A DNA stretch of 10,561 nt, taken from a candidate division BRC1 bacterium ADurb.BinA292 (GTDB taxonomy: Bacteria; Sumerlaeota; Sumerlaeia; MVZB01). The translations under genes were made by a program, and so were the position numbers. Within the stretch, counting starts at the first letter, position 1, and each line of letters opens with the position of its first letter. The notes beneath the pieces were generated by a model that worked only from the letters and a program-made list of their open reading frames with translations, was not told where the DNA came from and searched no databases. Below are positions 1 to 7,336 of the stretch, piece by piece. The stretch is taken from NCBI GenBank assembly GCA_002068205.1, contig MVZB01000105.1:1-10561 (forward strand), written 5' to 3'.

Positions 1-1
1 G

Positions 2-367
2 GAGACCCGCCACCTGTATCGCTCAATCGGGGATGCCCTCGCCCAATTCTTCGGCGGATGGAACGTGAGTCTCCTCACCGCCGACGATCGCCTCCTAGGA
101 CAGATCGATCTGAAGCCGAATCGAACCAATGCGTTCAACAACGGAGGAATCCCGTGCACCCTCGCCCACTACTACATCTTCACGGGCGAGGAGAAAGCCG
201 CCCTGAGGGCGGAGTGGGAGGAGCGAAGGAAGGAACGGCTCAGCCAACCCCTTTCAAGCGGTGCCCGGATGGCGACCGAACCGAATTCCACCGGTGTGGC
301 GCCGGCGCCCCCGCCGCTCCCCCCCGCATCCCGGAGCGATGCCAGATGTCCGCGTCAATCCGTGTGA
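2..367 (+). CDS. C-terminal part of a COG0116-type (RlmL-like) class I SAM-dependent rRNA methyltransferase; 5' end outside window
   Basis: The reading frame is open from the left edge to a TGA at 365-367, giving about 121 residues of a longer protein. Near the start, LYRSIGDAL, FFGGWNVSLLTAD, the stretch LKPNRTNAFNNGGIPCTL and then AHYYIF match the conserved end of the COG0116/UPF0020 methyltransferase domain. In that family a 'GW.v.i.T' strand is followed by 'l.p.r....NG.i.c.L..Y'. Members such as RlmL methylate guanine N2 in 23S rRNA in the cytoplasm; the exact target here cannot be told from this end. The SAM-binding and catalytic NPPY-type motifs lie upstream, outside the window. After the domain comes a charged helix (GEEKAALRAEWEERRKERL) and then a low-complexity Ala/Pro/Ser tail that runs into a short tandem repeat. 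The tail may therefore be a late extension. The GTG at 65 is internal to the domain and is not the start. The gene is convergent with ctaB and unrelated to respiration. Confidence 0.75.
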   Translation, partial: ETRHLYRSIGDALAQFFGGWNVSLLTADDRLLGQIDLKPNRTNAFNNGGIPCTLAHYYIFTGEEKAALRAEWEERRKERLSQPLSSGARMATEPNSTGVAPAPPPLPPASRSDARCPRQSV

Positions 368-379
368 ATCGGTGTCAAT
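350..379. repeat. Three tandem imperfect 10-bp units overlapping the methyltransferase stop codon
   Basis: Positions 350-359, 360-369 and 370-379 read CCGCGTCAAT, CCGTGTGAAT and CGGTGTCAAT. The units differ from each other at two or three positions. The TGA stop of the plus-strand methyltransferase lies in the middle unit. The rest of the 62-base gap between the convergent genes (368-429) shows no T-tailed hairpin. Short spacer phrases of the form 'GTCAATCCGTGT' occur in several bacterial genomes as dispersed intergenic repeats. That this is one of them is an inference. Confidence 0.6.
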
Positions 380-429
380 GGGCAAGCCAGAACTCAATCA
401 ACCCCGGGCGGCGCGCCGCACCCGCCCCC

Positions 430-1749
430 TCACCCCTGCGCGCCCCCCAGAAACAGCACCAATAACAACGTCAACGGCAGATACGCAATCGACCCGAAAA
501 ACAGCGCCATCGCGCTGCCCCGCGCCGGACGGAACCAGAACCGGATCGCCAGCGCGGCGAACCCGATGCCGGCCAGCGCCGCCGCCGTCCCGTAGACCGC
601 GCCCCCTGTCCCCAGCGCCAGCGGCGCCAGCGTCGTCGCCAGCAGCGCCGCGGCATACCACACCGCCTGCGCCGCCGTCGCCTTGCCGCGCGAATCCAGC
701 ACGCTGTAGAGCGGGAACCCCGCCGCGCCGTATTGCTTGCGGTACTTCCAGCCGATCGCCAGAAAATGCGGCTCCTGCCAAAAGAACAGAATCAGGAACA
801 GCACGACGGCCAGCGGCCCGATCGGCTCGCCGGTCGCCGTCCAGCCCATCACCGGCGGCACCGCCCCCGAAATCGCCCCCGCCAGCGTCGACAGCGTGCT
901 TGTCCGTTTCATCGGCGTATAGAGAAACAGGTAGACCGCCAGCGTCAGCCCCCCCAGAAACGCCGTCAGCAGATTTACCCGCCAGATCAGGATCAGCAGG
1001 CCGACCAGGCTCAGCCCGGTCCCGAACAGCAGCGCCTCGAACGGCCGCAACCGGCCGGCGGGCAACGGCCGGTTCGCCGTTCGTTCCATCAGCGCATCCA
1101 CATCGCGCTCAATGAACTGATTCAGCACGCTCGAGCCGGCCGCAACCAGCGCGGTCCCGCTCAGCGCCCACAGGAACAGCCACCCGTCGATCCCGCCGCG
1201 CGAGGCCAGATAAAATCCGATCGACGTCGTCACCAGCACCAGCGCGTTCAGGCCCATCTTGGTCAGCGCGTAGAAATCGCGCCAGCTCGGCCGGCCCGTC
1301 CGTTGCTCGGCGGCGCCCAGCAGCCGCTGTTGCCGCTCCCCTGCGCCGACATGCCACACCGCCGCGATCAGCAGCAGCGTCAACGCGACCAGAAACAGCG
1401 CCTGGCCCCAGCCGGCCAGCGCCGCCGCCGCGCCGGGCCACGATCCCAGCCCGCCCGCCAGCGCCGGGAACAGCGCGAAACCGAACGTCGTCGACGGCCG
1501 CAGCAGCGACTCGGCATGCTGCGCCCGCAGGCCCGCGACCCACGTCCCCCCCAGCGCCAGCAGCGCCAGCGCCAGCCCCGCCGCCAGCAGCCCGTTGAAC
1601 AGCGTCACCGCCGGCGCCAGCCGCCACGCATCGGGCGACGTCAGGCACACCACCCCCAGATAGCTCAGCAGCAGCACGGGCGTTGCCCACCAGACGGCGT
1701 CCAGCCGCCCCCCGCCGCGCGGTTCGAGCGTGGGACAACGATAAATCAT
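430..1749 (-). CDS. ctaB: Protoheme IX farnesyltransferase (heme O synthase) with a ~150-residue N-terminal membrane extension
   Basis: CtaB adds a farnesyl group to heme B to make heme O, the precursor of the heme A used by the oxidase encoded just upstream. It is an integral membrane prenyltransferase of the UbiA family. The catalytic core spans roughly residues 155-439. It opens with DFYALTKMGLNALVLVTTS and carries the Asp-rich signature N210-QFIERDVD-ALMERT followed by NRPLPAGR (R215, D216, D218). YTPMKRTSTLST near 277-288 and WQEPHFLAIGWKYRKQYG near 325-341 are the other family blocks. Typical CtaB is about 280-310 residues; this one is 439. The extra N-terminus has about four hydrophobic segments (roughly 20-37, 46-68, 88-104, 108-133). 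The start overlaps the coxD stop as ATGA (1746-1749), which supports translation from this ATG and so supports the extension being real. It is the last gene of the cluster. Confidence 0.94.
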   Translation of the reverse strand: MIYRCPTLEPRGGGRLDAVWWATPVLLLSYLGVVCLTSPDAWRLAPAVTLFNGLLAAGLALALLALGGTWVAGLRAQHAESLLRPSTTFGFALFPALAGGLGSWPGAAAALAGWGQALFLVALTLLLIAAVWHVGAGERQQRLLGAAEQRTGRPSWRDFYALTKMGLNALVLVTTSIGFYLASRGGIDGWLFLWALSGTALVAAGSSVLNQFIERDVDALMERTANRPLPAGRLRPFEALLFGTGLSLVGLLILIWRVNLLTAFLGGLTLAVYLFLYTPMKRTSTLSTLAGAISGAVPPVMGWTATGEPIGPLAVVLFLILFFWQEPHFLAIGWKYRKQYGAAGFPLYSVLDSRGKATAAQAVWYAAALLATTLAPLALGTGGAVYGTAAALAGIGFAALAIRFWFRPARGSAMALFFGSIAYLPLTLLLVLFLGGAQG

Positions 1750-2309
1750 GGATGTGCGGGCTCTCCGCTCAGCTCCTCGGCGGGAACGCTCGCGTCGCCC
1801 CCCACCGCCGCCGGCTCGGCCCCGGGCTGATGCGTGTCGATCATTGCCCCGGCGGCGCCGTGCGTGTCCTCTTCGCCGTGGCCGCCGGTGGTCAATCCGT
1901 CGGCCGCCAGCGGCTGCACGTCCACCCCCGCGCGCGGCATCTCGGGCACCAGAAAATACCCATCATCGGCGTTGACCTCGCCGCGCGTCAGCGGATCGAT
2001 CAGCGTGAACGCAAAAAAGATCGCAACGAAAACCAGCCCGCTCAGCAGCACGATCAGATTGAACTTCTCGTCGTAATACAGATGCATGAAGATCAGCGCC
2101 ACCAGCGTCGCCTTGATCATCGCGATGCTCAGCGCGATCGGCACGTTCAGAAAGCCGATGTGTACGAACGACACGGCCACCGTCAGCGCCGTCAGGAACA
2201 TCAGCGCCAGCCACACGCCGATGTAGACCTTGAGCGGGATCACATGGACGTGATGCGCGGCGTGCGCGCCGCCTGCGTGCCCCGGTTGGTGCAAACTCTG
2301 ATCCGCCAT
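1746..2309 (-). CDS. coxD: Cytochrome c oxidase subunit IV (prokaryotic COX4 / CtaF family) with a long hydrophilic tail
   Basis: This is a small accessory membrane subunit of the heme-copper oxidase, thought to help assembly or stability of the CuB site in related oxidases. It has 187 residues. A His-rich N-terminus (residues 7-22) precedes three membrane spans at about 27-50, 56-79 and 84-104. The middle span ends in IKATLVALIFMHLYYD, the family hallmark. The family is usually about 90-120 residues. Here about 80 hydrophilic residues follow the third span, rich in Gly, Ala, Glu and Asp with a few His and no recognisable domain. The gene starts on the coxC stop (TGATG at 2307-2311, 1-base overlap) and its own stop overlaps the ctaB start, so translational coupling on both sides is likely. 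The call rests on the spans, the motif and position, as sequence conservation in this family is low. Confidence 0.9.
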   Translation of the reverse strand: MADQSLHQPGHAGGAHAAHHVHVIPLKVYIGVWLALMFLTALTVAVSFVHIGFLNVPIALSIAMIKATLVALIFMHLYYDEKFNLIVLLSGLVFVAIFFAFTLIDPLTRGEVNADDGYFLVPEMPRAGVDVQPLAADGLTTGGHGEEDTHGAAGAMIDTHQPGAEPAAVGGDASVPAEELSGEPAHP

Positions 2310-3010
2310 CAGTGCATCGGTGACCTGTCAATGAGGTAGAGCATCGGGAACAGGAAGATCCAGATGATATCGACCAGGTGCCAGTAGAGCCCGACGACTT
2401 CGACCGGCGTATAGTATGCGGCGCTGAACTCCCCTCGCCGCGCGCGCAGCCACAGCCAGCCGATCGCCGCCATCCCCATCAGCACGTGGATCCCGTGCAG
2501 GCCGGTCATCAGAAAGTAAATCCCGAAAAAGATCCGCACATTCTGCCACTGCGCCACGTGCGCCTCGTGTCCGTGCGGCGCGAACCACCGGCCCGGCAGC
2601 AGACCGACGTGAAACTTGTGCGAATATTCGAAATACTTGACGACCAGGAACACCCCCGCCAGCGCCAGCGTGCTGAGCAGGAACAGCGCCTGCAGCCGGC
2701 CCCGCCCGAGCTGCGCCTCCCGCACCGCCAGCGCCATCGTCAGGCTGCTGCCGATCAGCACGATCGTGTTGAAGCCCCCCAGCGGCAGGCTCAGCAGCCG
2801 GCTGGCGTGGTTGAAAACTTCCGGATGGAACGCGCGATACGCCCCATAGGCCAGGAACAGCCCGCTGAACAGCAGGATTTCCGTGACCAGAAAGATCCAC
2901 ATCCCCAGCTTGGCCGAGTTGTGCTGCTGCTCCATCGATTCGAAATGATGGGCCAGGTGCGGGTTGTGGGGGTGATCGTGCCCGTCGATCGCACTCGCGG
3001 CGCTGCTCAT
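2309..3010 (-). CDS. coxC: Cytochrome c oxidase subunit III, five-span form
   Basis: Subunit III binds beside CoxA and stabilises the oxidase, probably at the oxygen and proton entry side; it carries no redox centre. The protein has 233 residues and five predicted spans at about 36-57, 80-98, 108-126, 158-186 and 207-227. This is the short form that lacks the first two helices of the seven-helix mitochondrial type. Family blocks are visible: KLGMWIFLVTEILLFSGLF, FEYSHKF, FLMTGLHGIHVLMG and GLYWHLVDIIWIFLFPMLYL. The conserved acidic residues E44 and E128 are present. Residues 11-22 contain six histidines and probably face the cytoplasm. The ATG at 3010 has GAGG about 10 bases upstream and follows a 67-68 base spacer after coxA that carries a short repeat. 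The stop overlaps the coxD start by one base. Confidence 0.97.
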   Translation of the reverse strand: MSSAASAIDGHDHPHNPHLAHHFESMEQQHNSAKLGMWIFLVTEILLFSGLFLAYGAYRAFHPEVFNHASRLLSLPLGGFNTIVLIGSSLTMALAVREAQLGRGRLQALFLLSTLALAGVFLVVKYFEYSHKFHVGLLPGRWFAPHGHEAHVAQWQNVRIFFGIYFLMTGLHGIHVLMGMAAIGWLWLRARRGEFSAAYYTPVEVVGLYWHLVDIIWIFLFPMLYLIDRSPMH

Positions 3011-3036
3011 CGCTCGTTGCCCTCAGTCATGATTAG

Positions 3037-3066
3037 TTCGTCCCTCGTCCTCGTCCCTCGTCATCG
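3037..3066. repeat. Short tandem repeat of a TCGTCCC-type unit in the coxA-coxC spacer
   Basis: The plus strand reads TCGTCCC, TCGTCC, TCGTCCC and TCGTCAT one after another; as transcribed this is a run of ACGAGGG/ACGAGG units. It fills nearly half of the spacer between the coxA stop and the coxC start. A closely related block in the same orientation lies at 6729-6775. The shared core on the transcribed strand is CGAT-(G/T)-ACGAGGGACGAG followed by GACGAA. No coding role is apparent. Confidence 0.7.
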
Positions 3067-3078
3067 GCTCTCGAACCC

Positions 3079-4722
<1,644 letters not shown>

Positions 4723-4742
4723 CGTCCTCGTCTCCTCGCGGA

Positions 4743-5690
4743 TTACTCGCTCGCCCCGAGCGACTTGATGTATTCAATCAGCGCCGTCGTCTGGTCATCC
4801 TTCAGCAGCCCGGCGAAACTCGGCATCTCCGCCCGGTAACCCTGCACCACGTCGGCGTTGGGTTCCATCATCGAGCGGCGCAGATAATTTTCGTCGGCCA
4901 TCACCGTCGAGCCGTCGGTCAGCGTCACCTCGTGCCCGAACACCCCCAGCAGGTCGGGGCACTGCTTGTTGCCCGTGCCGTCGACCGAATGGCAGACGAT
5001 GCAGGTCTTCTTCTCGAACAGCAGCTTGCCGTACTCCACCGGCGGCAGGTTGCCCGCCTCGATGCCCCCCGCCGCAACCCAGTCGTTGAACACGTCGGGC
5101 GGCATCACCTTGACCCAGCCATACATCTGCGAGTGCCCGTCGCCGCAATACTCGGCGCAGTAGATCCGGTGATCCCCCACCTCCGTCGCCTCGAACCAGG
5201 CCACCGTGTAGCGGTTGGGCACCACGTCCTGCTTCACCCGCATGTCGGGCACATAGAAACTGTGGATCACGTCCTGCGAGTTCATCAGCAGCTTCACCGG
5301 CCGGCCCACCGGCACACCCAGCTCGCCGATCGTCACCGTCCCGTCGGGATAGGTGAACTGCCATTGCCACTTCAGCGCGGTCACGTGAATCTCAAATGCA
5401 TTGGCCGGCACGACGCGCAATTGCAGATAAACTTTGAACCCCCAGGCGAAGATCAGAATGATCAGGAACAGCGGAATGATGCTCCAGAACGCCTCGAGCG
5501 CATAGCTGTGCGTGATCTTCGGCGTCACGTCGTCGGGGCTGCGCCGCCGGTAGCGGATGACAAAGAAGATCATCAGCCCGACGATCAGCGCAAAGAAAAA
5601 CACCGACAGCCAGTAGACGAAGTAATAGACGTCATCGACGGCGGCGGCCATCGTCGAGGCCTGCCGGGGCATGAAGAAGGTTTTGTCCAT
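4743..5690 (-). CDS. coxB: Cytochrome c oxidase subunit II with fused C-terminal cytochrome c (caa3-type)
   Basis: CoxB accepts electrons from ACIII and passes them through CuA to CoxA. Numbered from the ATG at 5690, the protein has 315 residues. Two membrane helices lie at about 22-45 and 67-90. A periplasmic cupredoxin domain follows, with the aromatic KWQWQF block and the CuA ligands H143, C178, C182, H186 and M189 in CAEYCGDGHSQM. A mono-heme cytochrome c domain follows from about 218 to the end, with C230-IV-CH234 and the likely axial M289 (EMPSFAG). An in-frame ATG at 5723 would add 11 residues. I prefer 5690 because it has GGAG four bases upstream and gives the MDKTFFMPRQAST N-terminus usual for this family, while the upstream ATG has only AGGG two bases away. 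No signal peptide cleavage site is obvious, so the first helix probably stays as an anchor. The fused cytochrome is typical of ACIII-linked oxidases. Confidence 0.97.
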   Translation of the reverse strand: MDKTFFMPRQASTMAAAVDDVYYFVYWLSVFFFALIVGLMIFFVIRYRRRSPDDVTPKITHSYALEAFWSIIPLFLIILIFAWGFKVYLQLRVVPANAFEIHVTALKWQWQFTYPDGTVTIGELGVPVGRPVKLLMNSQDVIHSFYVPDMRVKQDVVPNRYTVAWFEATEVGDHRIYCAEYCGDGHSQMYGWVKVMPPDVFNDWVAAGGIEAGNLPPVEYGKLLFEKKTCIVCHSVDGTGNKQCPDLLGVFGHEVTLTDGSTVMADENYLRRSMMEPNADVVQGYRAEMPSFAGLLKDDQTTALIEYIKSLGASE

Positions 5691-5694
5691 GATA

Positions 5695-5698
5695 CTCC
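5695..5698 (-). promoter_or_regulatory. Ribosome binding site favouring the coxB start at 5690
   Basis: The transcribed strand reads CCGGAGTATC directly before ATG at 5690, placing GGAG four bases from the start. The alternative ATG at 5723 is preceded by GATAGGGAT, where AGGG is too close for a good site. The spacing at 5690 is itself a little short, so the choice is a preference and not proven. Confidence 0.5.
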
Positions 5699-5794
5699 GG
5701 CCGCGCGCGGCGGCGATCTCCATATCCCTATCAGGTTATCAACTTCCGGGGCGCTACGCGTCCCCCCCGCACACCTTCGCCCCCGCCGCGGCCC

Positions 5795-6676
5795 CTACTT
5801 CCCCGCCGCCGCCGCGGGCTCCTCCAGCGGACCCGCCGCCGATGCCTCGTCCATCCGCCGGCGCCGTCGCCGCTCCAGCCACAGATACGTCCCGATCATG
5901 CCGAACAGCGCGACCGCCGTCAGGCCGCCCCCCAGCCGCATGATCCTCAGTGCCATCAGCGTGTAGCCGCGCGTGGAAGGATCATAATGGTAGCAGAACA
6001 GGATCAGTCGATCCAGCGTGCTCCCGATCTTCCCTTCCCCCGCCTCCAGCAGCGCCAGCTTCATCGTCTTCGGATCATACGAGATCCCGTAGAGGTAGCG
6101 CGAGATCACCCCCGCCGGCGAGATCACATACGTCGCCGGCGGATGCGCGTAGATCCGCTGGACCGGATCGTACTTGTACTTGAAGCCGACCGCCTCGGCC
6201 AGCCGGTCGATATTCGCCTTGTCCCCCACGAACCAGTGCCACCCGCGCGCCGCCTCCGGCCGACCGTATTCCCGCAGGTAGTTCGCCTTCTTGGCCGCCG
6301 CCAGCTCCGCCGTCTCCGTCGGGTCGATGCTCACCGTCAGGATCTCGAAGTTCTCCCCCGCGGTCCATTGCATCGCCTTCAGCCCGTGCGTCAGCTCGTT
6401 CAGCATCGTGTTGCACAGCGTCGGGCAGGAGTAATACACCAGCATCAGCATCACCGGCTTGTCCCCGGTGATGTACTGCCCGAGCTCGACCGACTCGCCC
6501 TGCTCGTTCGTTAGCCGCACGTCCAGCGGAATTTTTTCGCCCAGGTGCTCGACGATATCCACCCCCCGCATTTCGGGTGGAACGGGCTCAGCGCCATGAA
6601 GGGTTGCCAGGGATGTGAACAGAGCCAGCGCGGTCAGCAGCCTCAAGGCCGGGTGATGTGTCGCCTGTCGTTTCAT
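5795..6676 (-). CDS. sco: SCO1/SenC-family copper chaperone with an extra C-terminal membrane anchor
   Basis: SCO proteins deliver copper to, or keep reduced the cysteines of, the CuA site in CoxB; the coxB gene lies immediately downstream. The protein has 293 residues. A signal peptide or signal anchor covers about 1-29 (hydrophobic LRLLTALALFTSLATLHGA). A thioredoxin-fold domain runs from about 40 to 215. The copper ligands are C84 and C88 in SCPTLC, with H178 in YAHPPATYVISP; the block ILTVSIDPTET is also typical. A second hydrophobic span at about 248-267 is followed by a run of arginines, so the C-terminus is probably anchored with its end in the cytoplasm. Just before this span is FCYHYDP (227-233), a motif seen in SCO proteins of ACIII-oxidase clusters. 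Classical SCO1 is nearer 200 residues with only an N-terminal anchor. AAGGA lies nine bases before the ATG. Confidence 0.95.
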   Translation of the reverse strand: MKRQATHHPALRLLTALALFTSLATLHGAEPVPPEMRGVDIVEHLGEKIPLDVRLTNEQGESVELGQYITGDKPVMLMLVYYSCPTLCNTMLNELTHGLKAMQWTAGENFEILTVSIDPTETAELAAAKKANYLREYGRPEAARGWHWFVGDKANIDRLAEAVGFKYKYDPVQRIYAHPPATYVISPAGVISRYLYGISYDPKTMKLALLEAGEGKIGSTLDRLILFCYHYDPSTRGYTLMALRIMRLGGGLTAVALFGMIGTYLWLERRRRRRMDEASAAGPLEEPAAAAGK

Positions 6677-6728
6677 GATCGGGGTTCCTTCCCCCCGCGG
6701 GTCTCGCCATCCTTCCCACCGTCAAATG

Positions 6729-6775
6729 TCGTCTCGCGTCCCCGCTCTAAATTCGTCTCTCGTCCCTCGTAATCG
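6729..6775. repeat. Short imperfect repeat block in the orf176-sco spacer, related to the one at 3037-3066
   Basis: On the plus strand the units TCGTCTC, GCGTCCC, then TCGTCTC, TCGTCCC and TCGTAAT can be read, with a short AT-containing interruption between the two groups. The right half (6752-6775) aligns with 3037-3066 in the same orientation, including the flanking TTCGTC at one end and ATCG at the other. It lies in the 116-base gap between orf176 and sco, the longest gap in the cluster. I see no clear promoter or terminator in that gap. Confidence 0.65.
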
Positions 6776-6792
6776 CCCCCGAAGGTCTCTCC

Positions 6793-7323
6793 CTAACTCC
6801 CCGGCTCGCCCGCCGGCGGCGCGGCGCGTTCCAGCGACCGCGTCGTCACCACCGAATCGGCCGCTCGCGGCCCCTCCGGCGCGATCGCCGCTCCGGGCTG
6901 ACCCGCGACCGGGATATCGGCGCGGTCGGCGCCGATCGGCTCGGGCGCGCCCGGTTCGGGTGTCGCGCCCGGCGCGGGCGTCGCCGTCGCCGTCGCCTCG
7001 GGCGTCACCTCCGCCGGCAGATCCATGGCCGCCCGCCACGGCGCGGCCGCTTCCAGTTCAATCGCCCGCTCGATGGGGATCGCCACCGTCCCCGTGGCGG
7101 CATCCAGATACGCATACTTGTTCAGGGCCGTGTCTTCCCTCGCCCGCAGATCGCGCAGTTCCGGCGTGGGCGCTCCCTCCACGATAGCACTGACGATCGT
7201 CTGCCGCCAAAACGAAAAGAAGTAGATCAGCAGGAACGTGATCAGGAACAGTCCCACCACGGAGATCAGGCCATACAGCGCGATCAGATTGTTTCTCGGT
7301 TCATTATGCTCGGAACTTGTCAT
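6793..7323 (-). CDS. Single-span membrane protein of unknown function between actF and sco (orf176)
   Basis: I cannot assign a proven function. The 176 residues divide into three parts. There is a short polar N-terminus, one membrane helix at about 14-38 (ALYGLISVVGLFLITFLLIYFF), and an outer domain. Residues 54-90 form a compact conserved-looking block: PELRDLRAREDTALNKYAY, then LDAATGTVAIPIERAIEL. From memory, small anchored proteins next to ACIII-oxidase genes in several phyla carry the same pattern, 'LR..r..Ed..L..Y.w.D...G.v.IPI.rAm.L'. The rest, about 100-176, is low complexity, rich in Pro, Ala, Thr and Glu, and probably disordered. The gene starts 13 bases after the actF stop with only a weak GAGG site, so it is likely part of the operon. 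A role as a small ACIII/oxidase subunit or assembly factor is inferred from context only. It is not obviously homologous to ActG. Confidence 0.8.
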   Translation of the reverse strand: MTSSEHNEPRNNLIALYGLISVVGLFLITFLLIYFFSFWRQTIVSAIVEGAPTPELRDLRAREDTALNKYAYLDAATGTVAIPIERAIELEAAAPWRAAMDLPAEVTPEATATATPAPGATPEPGAPEPIGADRADIPVAGQPGAAIAPEGPRAADSVVTTRSLERAAPPAGEPGS

Positions 7324-7336
7324 GCGGGCCGTCGCC

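Noticed and set aside
298..309. Perfect 12-base palindrome GGCGCCGGCGCC near the methyltransferase 3' end.
   Set aside because: It lies in a very GC-rich low-complexity coding stretch, has no T-run and is expected by composition.
408..419. Perfect 12-base palindrome GCGGCGCGCCGC between the convergent genes, considered as a terminator.
   Set aside because: There is no loop of usable size and no T-run on either strand, so there is no support for an intrinsic terminator.
1552..1590. CAGCGCCAGC-type runs that look like a tandem repeat.
   Set aside because: They encode the Leu/Ala-rich second membrane helix of the CtaB extension; codon bias explains the pattern.
733..1830. Long plus-strand open frames opposite ctaB, and similar ones at 2378-3109, 3082-3834, 3937-4707, 4710-5966 and 7394-8635.
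   Set aside because: Their products are Arg/His/Gln/Pro-rich with no domain, and they lie opposite clearly identified genes. They are a by-product of high GC codon use.
3007..3030. A seven-codon minus-strand reading frame (MTEGNER) whose TGA overlaps the coxC ATG as ATGA.
   Set aside because: It could couple translation into coxC, but it has no ribosome binding site and such short frames occur by chance. Not annotated as a gene.
5691..5794. Possible promoter in the sco-coxB gap (TTGATA-like box upstream of GATAGGGATAT).
   Set aside because: No -10 box at proper spacing, and the genes belong to one functional operon. Too weak to report as a promoter.
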